From Oscillospiraceae bacterium (lineage in GTDB: Bacteria; Bacillota; Clostridia; Oscillospirales; Oscillospiraceae), in NCBI GenBank assembly GCA_017403885.1, contig JAFRDM010000078.1, positions 1-46,076 on the forward strand: a stretch of 46,076 bases of DNA, written 5' to 3'. Made by a program: the position numbers and the translations under genes. The notes beneath the pieces were generated by a model, which saw nothing but the letters and a program-made list of their open reading frames with translations, made no database searches and was not told the DNA's origin. Below, one piece after another: positions 39,744-46,076 of the stretch (its first letter is position 1; each line of letters begins with the position of its first letter).

Positions 39744-40052
39744 TTATTTCATCAGTTTCTGCACCGTGTCGACCAGTTCGTCGACAACGCCCTCGTCCCC
39801 CGAGAGCAGATCGCGCTTCACGCAGCCGCGGATATGGCAAGCGAGCAGTTCGCGGTTGAATGCGTTGAGCGCCGCATTCACGGCGGCGGACTGGGTGAGG
39901 ACGTCGTTGCAGTAGGCGTCGCTCTCGATCATGGCCTCGATGCCGCGCACCTGACCCTCGATGCGGCGCAGACGGTTGAGCAGCTTCTTTTTCAGTTCCT
40001 CGTCGCGTATCGTCGTTCTGGCGCAGGCGGGGCAGCTTTCCGTATGGCTCAT
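39744..40052 (-). CDS. csoR: Copper-sensing repressor CsoR
   Basis: A 102-residue DUF156 protein; ATG 40052 has GGAGG 7 bases upstream, and a longer in-frame start at 40115 lies in the promoter. The copper ligands are visible: Cys in SDAYCNDVLTQ, and His and Cys in LLACHIRGCVKRD. The helical core LNRLRRIEGQVRGIEAMIE is diagnostic. CsoR releases its operator when it binds Cu(I), freeing the csoR-copA operon. Two operators lie directly upstream. Confidence 0.92.
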   Translation of the reverse strand: MSHTESCPACARTTIRDEELKKKLLNRLRRIEGQVRGIEAMIESDAYCNDVLTQSAAVNAALNAFNRELLACHIRGCVKRDLLSGDEGVVDELVDTVQKLMK

Positions 40053-40065
40053 TCTCACACCTCCG

Positions 40066-40082
40066 ATACCCCTTGGGGGTAT
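40066..40082. promoter_or_regulatory. CsoR operator, proximal
   Basis: ATACCCCTTGGGGGTAT, an almost perfect palindrome between the -10 box and the csoR start. It fits the known CsoR site form (TACCC...GGGTA). Confidence 0.85.
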
Positions 40083-40086
40083 CTTG

Positions 40087-40115
40087 ACTATATACCCCCG
40101 GAGGGTATTTGTCAA
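40087..40115 (-). promoter_or_regulatory. csoR-copA promoter
   Basis: On the minus strand TTGACA (complement of 40110-40115), 17 bases, TATAGT (complement of 40087-40092). The spacer is filled by the distal CsoR operator. Confidence 0.88.
40092..40108. promoter_or_regulatory. CsoR operator, distal
   Basis: ATACCCCCGGAGGGTAT lies between the -35 and -10 boxes. Together with the site at 40066, two CsoR units could bind side by side. Confidence 0.85.
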
Positions 40116-40214
40116 GTAAAAAAACTCGGTCTGAAGCGCGAGATTTTGTTATGGAAAAAAACGGATCGCTGTGCTATGATGGAGCAGACATCGGTGAACG
40201 AACGGGAGGCAAAT

Positions 40215-41150
40215 ATGGCAAGAATCGTCGTGGCCCTGGGCGGGAACGCGCTGGGCAACACCCCCGCCGAGCAGCGGGAAAAGGTGGCGGAGGCGGCCGG
40301 GACCCTGGTCGGCCTGATCGAGCAGGGGAATGAGATCGTCGTCGCCCACGGCAACGGACCGCAGGTCGGCATGATCAACCTGGGACTGAGTCATTCCGCG
40401 GCAGACGGCGTTATCAAGGCCGAGATGCCCTTCCCGGAATGCGGCGCGATGAGCCAGGGCTATATCGGCTATCATCTGCAGAACGCGATCCTGCGCCGCA
40501 TGCGCGAGAGAGGACTGCCCTGGAACGTCTGCACCGTCGTAACGCAGGTGGAGGTCGATGCGGACGACCCCGCCTTCCGGAACCCCACCAAGCCGATCGG
40601 CTCGTTCTATTCCGAGACTGAGGCGGCCGCGCGCATGGCGGCGGGCGACGGCGTCTATAAGGAGGACGCCGGACGCGGCTGGCGCAAGGTCGTGCCTTCG
40701 CCGATCCCGGTCGATATCGTGGAGAAGGAGAGCGTGCTCTCGCTGCTGCGCGGCGACTTTGTGGTCGTCGCCTGCGGAGGGGGCGGCATCCCCGTGGTGA
40801 AGAGAGGAGAGGGCGACTATGAGGGCGTCGCCGCCGTCATCGACAAGGACTTCGCCTCCGAGTGCCTGGCCGAGGTCTGCGACGCGGATTTCCTCTTCAT
40901 CCTCACGGCTGTGGACCGCGTCTGCATCAACTTCAACAAGCCGGATCAGCGGGAGCTGAAGGAGATGACGGCCACCGAGGCCGAAAGCTTTGCCGCAGAA
41001 GGGCAGTTCGCCCCCGGCTCGATGCTGCCGAAGGTGAAAGCCGCCGTCAAATTTGCCCGCTCCAAGCCGGGGCGGCGGGCCGTGATCTGCTCGCTGGAGA
41101 AGGCGACGCTCGCCATGTCGGGCGAGAGCGGCACGATCGTCACCGCCTGA
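40215..41150 (+). CDS. arcC: Carbamate kinase
   Basis: A 311-residue amino acid kinase-family enzyme; ATG 40215 follows GGGAGG. Motifs are VVALGGNALGNTPAEQREKV, VVAHGNGPQVGMINL, MSQGYIGYHLQNAI, VTQVEVDADDPAFRNPTKPI, VVACGGGGIPVV and GSMLPKVKAAVKFARS. It makes ATP from carbamoyl phosphate. No arginine deiminase or ornithine transcarbamoylase gene is next to it, so it stands alone between the copper operon and an ABC-transporter operon. Confidence 0.94.
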   Translation: MARIVVALGGNALGNTPAEQREKVAEAAGTLVGLIEQGNEIVVAHGNGPQVGMINLGLSHSAADGVIKAEMPFPECGAMSQGYIGYHLQNAILRRMRERGLPWNVCTVVTQVEVDADDPAFRNPTKPIGSFYSETEAAARMAAGDGVYKEDAGRGWRKVVPSPIPVDIVEKESVLSLLRGDFVVVACGGGGIPVVKRGEGDYEGVAAVIDKDFASECLAEVCDADFLFILTAVDRVCINFNKPDQRELKEMTATEAESFAAEGQFAPGSMLPKVKAAVKFARSKPGRRAVICSLEKATLAMSGESGTIVTA

Positions 41151-41162
41151 AAACAGAACGAC

Positions 41163-41196
41163 AAAAACCGCACCGTCTGAAGACGGTGCGGTTTTT
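41163..41196. terminator. Bidirectional terminator between arcC and the kinase gene
   Basis: A perfect inverted repeat AAAAACCGCACCGTCT (41163-41178) / AGACGGTGCGGTTTTT (41181-41196), with A and T tracts at both ends. Confidence 0.92.
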
Positions 41197-41208
41197 CTTC
41201 CTGTCGGA

Positions 41209-41949
41209 TCAGCGCAGCACGTATTCTCCTCCGGGGAGCATGCGCAGGTTCAGATCGCCGTCGAAGCTGTGATCGAGAACGCGGCGGACGTTGGGGATGT
41301 CGCTCCCGCGTACATGGCGCTCGACCTCGGCGGGCGCGAGAGCGCCGCTGCGCGCCTTGCGCTTGTACAGCCGGCCGTAGAGCAGTTCTTCCGGCACGTC
41401 GATGCGGATCGTATAGTCGGCGAGCGTCCGCAGCTCACGCCAGCCGGGCTCGTCGAGCAGCAGGTAATTCCCCTCCAGCAGGACCAGATCGCCCGTCACG
41501 AGGATCGCGCCCTCCACGGGATCGTGGAGCGTGCGGTCATACAGCGGCCAGGGCGTGTCCGCGCCGCTGCGCAGCGCTTCGATCCGCTCGCGCAGCTTCC
41601 CGAGATCAAAGGTCTCCGGTGCGCCCTTGATGCGGGAAAGAGGCATCTCCGCTCCGTCCCGGACGATCGTGTGAGCGGCGAGATAATCATGGTAACAGTG
41701 AAAGCCGTCCATTCCTATGGCTGTCAGAGGCGTCAGGGCTGGATCGTTCTCCGAGAGCTTCTGCAGAAACAGCGACAGCGTGCTTTTCCCCGCGCCGGGA
41801 GGAGCCGCCAGCATCGCGAGGATGCGGCGGCTCTTTTCCTTCTGCATTTGTCCGAGTGAGCGCAGCAGGGGACGGAAGATCCCCTCCACGCTCCGCTCGG
41901 AGTAGGCGGCCTCGACCGCGAGACCGTTGATCGCGCAGCAAAAGTCCAT
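41209..41949 (-). CDS. Uridine kinase-like P-loop kinase (nucleoside/sugar kinase family)
   Basis: A 246-residue P-loop kinase. Walker A is APPGAGKST (residues 49-57), and TAIGMDGFHCYHDYL matches the MDGFH of uridine kinase/PanK-like enzymes. The lid region has VTGDLVLLEGNYLLLDEPGW and LYGRLYKRKARSGALAPAEV. ATG shares its A with the stop codon of the upstream ABC ATPase (TGATG), so the two are tightly coupled. It probably phosphorylates what the ABC importer brings in. Relatives act on sugars, nucleosides or pantothenate; the substrate is not visible. Confidence 0.82.
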   Translation of the reverse strand: MDFCCAINGLAVEAAYSERSVEGIFRPLLRSLGQMQKEKSRRILAMLAAPPGAGKSTLSLFLQKLSENDPALTPLTAIGMDGFHCYHDYLAAHTIVRDGAEMPLSRIKGAPETFDLGKLRERIEALRSGADTPWPLYDRTLHDPVEGAILVTGDLVLLEGNYLLLDEPGWRELRTLADYTIRIDVPEELLYGRLYKRKARSGALAPAEVERHVRGSDIPNVRRVLDHSFDGDLNLRMLPGGEYVLR

Positions 41950-43022
41950 CAGATGCAGTGGGCGTTCTCGCTCTCAAAGCTCAGATACGCCGTCTCTCCC
42001 TGCTGGAAGATGCGCTTGTTCTTGGGGTTGTATTCGTGGATGATCAGCTTCGTATCGCCGAGCATGACGTGGTAGAGCTGGTAGGCGCCCATGAAGCAGG
42101 AGACGACCACGTCCACGGGGAAGAAGCCCTCCGCGTCGAGGATCGTGGACTCGGGACGCAGGACGATCGTGGTGTCGGCGCCGTCGGCGACCGAGCTGTC
42201 CTCAACGCGGACCTCCGTGCCGTTGATATCCACGATGCCGCAGCCTCCCTCGTGGCGCAGCATACGGCCGCGCAGGAAGTTGGCGTCACCGATGAAGTCG
42301 GCGACGAATTCGCTCTTCGGATGATAGTAGATCTCGGTCGGCGTGCCGATCTGGGCCACGACGCCGCCGTTCATGATGATAATCTGGTCGGAGATGGACA
42401 TGGCCTCGCTCTGGTCATGGGTGACGTATACGGCCGTGATGCCCGCCTCCTGCTGGATGCGGCGGATCTCGGTGCGCATCGTCACGCGCAGCTTGGCGTC
42501 GAGGTTGGACAGCGGCTCGTCGAAGAGCAGCACGCCCGGCTCGACGACCAGGGCTCTGGCCAGGGCGACGCGCTGCTGCTGGCCGCCGGAGAGCTGGTTG
42601 GTCATGCGGGCCTCCATGCCCTCGAGACCGACGAGCTTGAGGATGTCGGTGACCTTTTTCTTGATCTCGTCCTTCGGGACCTTGCGGATCTTCAGGCCGT
42701 AGGCGACGTTGTCGAAGATGTTGTAGTGCGGCAGCAGGGCGTAGCTCTGGAACACCATCGCCGAGTCGCGCTTGTCCGGCGTGAGCTCGTCGATCTTCTC
42801 GCCGCCGAGGTAGATGCCGCCCTCGTCCGGGCTCTCGAAGCCGGCGATCATGCGCAGCGTCGTGGTCTTGCCGCAGCCGGAGGGGCCGAGCAGCGTGACG
42901 AAGCTGCCGGGCTCAATGTCCAGCGAGACGTCCTTTACGGCGTAAAAATCTTTTTTGGTCTTGGGATCCACATAGATCTTGGAGATGTGATCCAGACGAA
43001 TGCCTTTTTTCTCGTTAGCCAT
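41949..43022 (-). CDS. ABC transporter ATP-binding protein (PotA/FbpC-like)
   Basis: A 357-residue ATPase with a C-terminal TOBE domain. Walker A is GPSGCGKTT, the Q-loop is in MVFQSYALLPH, the signature is LSGGQQQRVALARAL, Walker B LLFDEPLSNLDAKL and the switch His is in YVTHDQSEAMSISD. Residues about 245-357 form the regulatory TOBE part, with VVLRPESTILD. This matches importers for iron, spermidine or phosphonates. The permease gene lies 2 bases upstream. Confidence 0.93.
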   Translation of the reverse strand: MANEKKGIRLDHISKIYVDPKTKKDFYAVKDVSLDIEPGSFVTLLGPSGCGKTTTLRMIAGFESPDEGGIYLGGEKIDELTPDKRDSAMVFQSYALLPHYNIFDNVAYGLKIRKVPKDEIKKKVTDILKLVGLEGMEARMTNQLSGGQQQRVALARALVVEPGVLLFDEPLSNLDAKLRVTMRTEIRRIQQEAGITAVYVTHDQSEAMSISDQIIIMNGGVVAQIGTPTEIYYHPKSEFVADFIGDANFLRGRMLRHEGGCGIVDINGTEVRVEDSSVADGADTTIVLRPESTILDAEGFFPVDVVVSCFMGAYQLYHVMLGDTKLIIHEYNPKNKRIFQQGETAYLSFESENAHCI

Positions 43023-43024
43023 TG

Positions 43025-44731
43025 TTATTCCTCCATGTATTTACTGGTGCCGAAGTGCTTGATGAACAGGTTCATCAGCGCGACCACGGCGTAGACGATG
43101 ATGATCAGGATCGTGGCGAAGCCGCAGGCCTCGCCGTAGTCGCCTTTCTCGGCCAGAGAGTTGATCTGTATCGTGACCATCTTCCACCGCGGCGTGACGA
43201 GCAGGATGACGGCGGAAATGGCCGTGATGCTGCGGACGAAGGCCGTCACGAGACCGGAGAGGAAGGAGTCCTTGATCAGCGGCAGCGTCACCGTGAAGAA
43301 CACGCGCGAGCTGCCCGCGCCGAGGTCTATGGCGGATTCCTCGATCGATTTGTCTATCTGCCGCAGGGCGGAGATACCGCTTCGCGTGCCGGTCGGCAGA
43401 GAGCGCACGACAAAGGCGATGATCAGGATCAGCGAGGTGCCGTAGATCCCCTTGAGGATGCCGGAGTGGAAGATGCCGCCGGAGAAGCCGCGGATATAGC
43501 CGACGCCGAGCACCGTGCCGGGCACGGCCATCGCCAGGATAGACAGCAGCTCGATCAGGCCGCGGCCCTTGAAGCGCTTTTTGACCACAAGGTAGGCGAT
43601 GATCATCGACAGCACCGCCGTGATCGGCGAGGCGATCGCCGAGAGGATCGCGGAGTCCTTGAAAGCGCGCAGGCCGCCGTGCATGAACAGCACGCGGCGG
43701 AAGTGCTCGAGGCTCAGCGAATAGTTGCGGCCCCAGACCTTGAACAGCGCGCCGAAGAGCACCATGACGTACATCACGATGACGAAAACGGAGATCAGGC
43801 TGCACAGCACCGTCAGCGGCGCCGTCACGCGCTTTTCCGTGATCGGCATGCGCGCCCGGCTGGCCTTGCCGGTCAGCGTGGCGGCCGTCTTGGATTCGAG
43901 ATAGTACTTTTGTATGATGAACATGACGATCGTGATCGACAGCAGCACGATGGCCATCGCCGCGGCGCCCTGCTTGTCGTAGGCGCCCGTGATCTGCAGG
44001 TAGATCGTTGTGGCCAGCGTGTCGTAGTTGCCGCCGATCAGCATGGGGTTGGCAAAGTCGGCCGCGCACTCGATAAAGGTCACGAGGAACGCGTTGCCCA
44101 AACCGGGGAGGATCAGCGGGAAGGTCACAGAGGTGAAGACCTTCCAGCGGCTGGCGCCCATGTCGCGGGCGGCCTCCTCCAGCGAGGGATCGATGTTGCG
44201 GAGCAAGCCGCGCAGCATCATGTAGCACACGGGGAAGAAGGTCATGGTCTGCACGACGGCAAGGCCGCCCAGACCATAGATATTGGAATTCCGGATGCCG
44301 AGGAGATACTTGGTGATGAAGCCCGCGCGTCCGAAAAGGCAGATCATGCTCAGCGAGAGCACGAAGGGCGGCGAGACGACGGGCAGCAGCGCCACGAGAT
44401 TGAACAGCTTCTCCAGGATGCGCGAACGCAGCCGCACATACACGTCCACATAGGCGAAGAGCAGGCCGATCAGCGTGGAGAGCACGCCGACGATCATGCC
44501 GTCGAGCAGCGTGTTCCAGAATGCGACCTTGAAGCGCTGCAGATGCAGGACACGCTCAAAGATCGCCCCGGTCAGGTGCCCTTCCTCCAGAAAGCTGTCT
44601 ACCAGCAGGATGACCAACGGATAGAGCACGAAGAGCAGCAGCATGGCGATCAGGAGGAAGACCGTGACCACCAGCACCGGGTCGGCAAAGAATTTGGTCC
44701 GGTCCAGTCTTGCGCTCTGGTTTTTGTTCAT
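43025..44731 (-). CDS. ABC transporter permease with two fused permease domains
   Basis: A 568-residue protein of about twelve membrane spans. Both halves carry an EAA-type coupling loop: LEEAARDMGASRWKVFTSVT in the first and IEESAIDLGAGSSRVFFTVT in the second. Fused double permeases of this length are typical of FbpB/ThiP-type importers (iron(III), thiamine, 2-aminoethylphosphonate). It starts 218 bases after the binding-protein gene, past a hairpin, and ends 2 bases before the ATPase gene. Confidence 0.9.
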   Translation of the reverse strand: MNKNQSARLDRTKFFADPVLVVTVFLLIAMLLLFVLYPLVILLVDSFLEEGHLTGAIFERVLHLQRFKVAFWNTLLDGMIVGVLSTLIGLLFAYVDVYVRLRSRILEKLFNLVALLPVVSPPFVLSLSMICLFGRAGFITKYLLGIRNSNIYGLGGLAVVQTMTFFPVCYMMLRGLLRNIDPSLEEAARDMGASRWKVFTSVTFPLILPGLGNAFLVTFIECAADFANPMLIGGNYDTLATTIYLQITGAYDKQGAAAMAIVLLSITIVMFIIQKYYLESKTAATLTGKASRARMPITEKRVTAPLTVLCSLISVFVIVMYVMVLFGALFKVWGRNYSLSLEHFRRVLFMHGGLRAFKDSAILSAIASPITAVLSMIIAYLVVKKRFKGRGLIELLSILAMAVPGTVLGVGYIRGFSGGIFHSGILKGIYGTSLILIIAFVVRSLPTGTRSGISALRQIDKSIEESAIDLGAGSSRVFFTVTLPLIKDSFLSGLVTAFVRSITAISAVILLVTPRWKMVTIQINSLAEKGDYGEACGFATILIIIVYAVVALMNLFIKHFGTSKYMEE

Positions 44732-44870
44732 GCGTTTTCACCTTCCTTAAAACGGGAAATGAGAGAAGCATGCCGCCCTTCAAAGCCGAAGCGTTTCTTT
44801 GCGGCAGGCTGTCGGTGCGCAGGAGGGATAGCGAAAGATGGCGTTTCACTTCGGCGGAAAGCCGAAACTT

Positions 44871-44903
44871 GAAAAACGGGGGATGACAGAAGTCATCCCC
44901 CGT
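44871..44903 (-). terminator. Attenuating hairpin after the solute-binding protein gene
   Basis: A perfect 12-bp stem ACGGGGGATGAC (44876-44887) / GTCATCCCCCGT (44892-44903) with loop AGAA, followed on the minus strand by TTTTTC. The permease gene follows downstream, so it probably reduces rather than stops read-through. Confidence 0.8.
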
Positions 44904-44949
44904 CATGGTTCAAATGCGATGGGAAACGATGGATCGAATCCGGGAAAGA

Positions 44950-46076
44950 TTACTCAGTCTTGAAACGATCGTCGGCGTTGGCGCCGATCACTTCGAAGAA
45001 GCGCTCCACGCGCTCGGTGGTGTGGGCCTTGGCGTCGGCAAAGTCATAGTCGATGCAGGCGTCGAGCGTCAGACCGAACTGCTCGATGACCTCGGGCTGC
45101 TTCGCGTTCTTCAGAACGAGGAACTGGAAGGAGCCGGTTTTGGCGGCGTTCTCAACGCACTCGGGCGTCAGGCAGAACTCGATGAAGAGCTTGGCGGCGT
45201 TCGGGTGCTTGGCGCCCTTGAAGATGGAGACGGCGCCGACCTCGGCGGAGGTGCCGGAGGACGGGACGGACATGCCGATGTTGTCATAGCCGTTGTTCGC
45301 GATCTGGTAGATGGCGTCATGCAGGAAGCCGATGCCGATGTTGCACTCGCCGGGGCCGACGTTCTTGGACGGGCCGCCGCCGGACTTGGTGTACTGGTCG
45401 ATGTTCTTATCGAAAGCGACCCAGTACTCCTCGGCCTTCTCCTGGCCCCACATCTGGATCGTGGTGTTCAGGAAGAGCTTGGCGGTGGAGGCGGTGTTCG
45501 GGTTGGAGAACCAGATAACGGCCTGTTCATACTCGGGCTTGATGAGGTCGGCCCAGTCCTGCGGATAGGGAAGGCCCATCTCGTCGAGAGCTTCCATGTC
45601 GTAGAAGAAGCCCATGACGCCGGTGTAGATGCCGTACCAGTAGCCGTCGGCATCCTTGTACTTGTCGGAGATCAGGTTGACGGCGTTGTGGGCGTCATAC
45701 TGCTCCAGCAGGCCCTGGCCGGCGCAGACAGCCTGCGGGTCGGAGGTGCCGCCGAACCAGACGTCGCCGGAGGGGTTGCCGTTCTCTTCCTGGATCTTGG
45801 CCTGGACTTCACCGCCGGTCAGGCGCTGCCACGAAGTCGGGATGCCGTACTTGGCCGTGAAGGCGTCGCATGCGGCGGCGATGTACGGATCTTCGCAGGA
45901 GCCGTAGACGACCAGCTCGCCATCAGCCTTGGCCGCGGCGATCAGCTCGTCAAAGTAGGCGGCCTCGGGATCCGCGGGAGCCTCGGCAGCGGGAGCCTCG
46001 GCGGCAGGAGCGGCAGCATCAGCAGCATCAGTAGCAGGAGCCTTGGCGTCCTTCTGCTGGCTGGCACCGAAACCAG
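44950..46076 (-). CDS. Extracellular solute-binding lipoprotein (iron/phosphonate-type), N-terminus outside the window
   Basis: The frame is open to the window end, giving about 375 residues. The visible N-terminal part is an Ala/Pro/Glu-rich linker (KDAKAPATDAADAAAPAAEA) typical of the region after a lipidated Cys. The binding domain starts ELVVYGSCEDPYIAAACDAF, then PSGDVWFGGTSDPQAVCAG, GFFYDMEALDEMGLPYPQDW and GECNIGIGFLHDAIYQIAN. It matches the FbpA/AfuA/PhnS-type family. It feeds the permease and ATPase encoded downstream. A ligand is not readable; the kinase in the operon argues against plain iron. Confidence 0.9.
   Translation of the reverse strand, partial: GFGASQQKDAKAPATDAADAAAPAAEAPAAEAPADPEAAYFDELIAAAKADGELVVYGSCEDPYIAAACDAFTAKYGIPTSWQRLTGGEVQAKIQEENGNPSGDVWFGGTSDPQAVCAGQGLLEQYDAHNAVNLISDKYKDADGYWYGIYTGVMGFFYDMEALDEMGLPYPQDWADLIKPEYEQAVIWFSNPNTASTAKLFLNTTIQMWGQEKAEEYWVAFDKNIDQYTKSGGGPSKNVGPGECNIGIGFLHDAIYQIANNGYDNIGMSVPSSGTSAEVGAVSIFKGAKHPNAAKLFIEFCLTPECVENAAKTGSFQFLVLKNAKQPEVIEQFGLTLDACIDYDFADAKAHTTERVERFFEVIGANADDRFKTE

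Noticed and set aside
43022-44872. A 616-codon open frame on the plus strand opposite the permease
   Set aside because: The translation is almost only Asp, Glu, His, Arg, Gln and Ala, the mirror of hydrophobic transmembrane codons.

Overview
The window reads as a chromosomal segment of a high-GC, spore-forming gut Firmicute, most likely Oscillospiraceae or a relative. Supporting signs are the spore genes yabP and yabQ beside divIC and an S1-domain gene, TnpV and large-serine-recombinase remnants, many MKK...C lipoproteins, CsoR-type copper control, strong AGGAGG ribosome sites and compact operons. No species can be named from sequence alone.

Layout. 1-2843: the tail of a CW_7-repeat wall hydrolase, a LURP-one-related protein and two lipoproteins. 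2949-3621: TnpV plus a DUF6809-like gene, a mobile-element remnant. 4000-18784: the main locus. A MaoC-type hydratase is divergent from a long run of genes: KAS III-like enzyme, complete LivHMGF plus binding-protein ABC importer, family II CoA-transferase, alpha/beta hydrolase, TetR regulator, second alpha/beta hydrolase, CoaD-like adenylyltransferase, acyl-CoA dehydrogenase, EtfB and EtfA. The genes fit import of a small acid, activation by CoA transfer, oxidation and hydration of the acyl-CoA, then C-C cleavage. Both divergent promoters are near consensus, and each has an identical 20-bp palindrome just after the -10 box. A related palindrome precedes the dehydrogenase. Together they suggest one TetR-controlled regulon. 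18944-19803: a LexA-like self-cleaving repressor and a frameshifted tail of a TnpX-type recombinase.

19862-20243: tRNA-Pro(GGG) preceded by two palindromic elements built from tRNA 3'-half sequence. 20367-22134: an AGCS Na+/amino-acid symporter behind a long leader that looks like a glycine riboswitch. 22229-24659: GtrA-like and small-multidrug-export-like membrane proteins, then malQ on the opposite strand. 24810-27572: yabP-yabQ-divIC-S1 protein, followed by a second CoA-transferase. 27657-31550: an AT-rich array of orphan Rhs C-terminal cassettes with candidate immunity genes, bracketed by two diverged copies of one terminator-plus-promoter block. 31595-33183: rpiB and a DUF4015 protein.

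33238-36312 (minus): an operon of a cytosolic BMP-domain protein, a phosphoesterase and bioY. It is back to back with tcdA. 37215-40052 (minus): csoR-copA with two visible CsoR operators and a CopZ domain fused to the end of CopA that also has its own ribosome site. 40215-41150: carbamate kinase. 41209-46076 (minus): a solute-binding lipoprotein (cut by the window end), a fused double permease, an ATPase and a P-loop kinase that overlaps the ATPase gene by one base.

The parts most likely to be new are the TetR-controlled acyl-CoA catabolic and import locus, the Rhs cassette array with its duplicated flanks, and the tRNA-derived palindromes.
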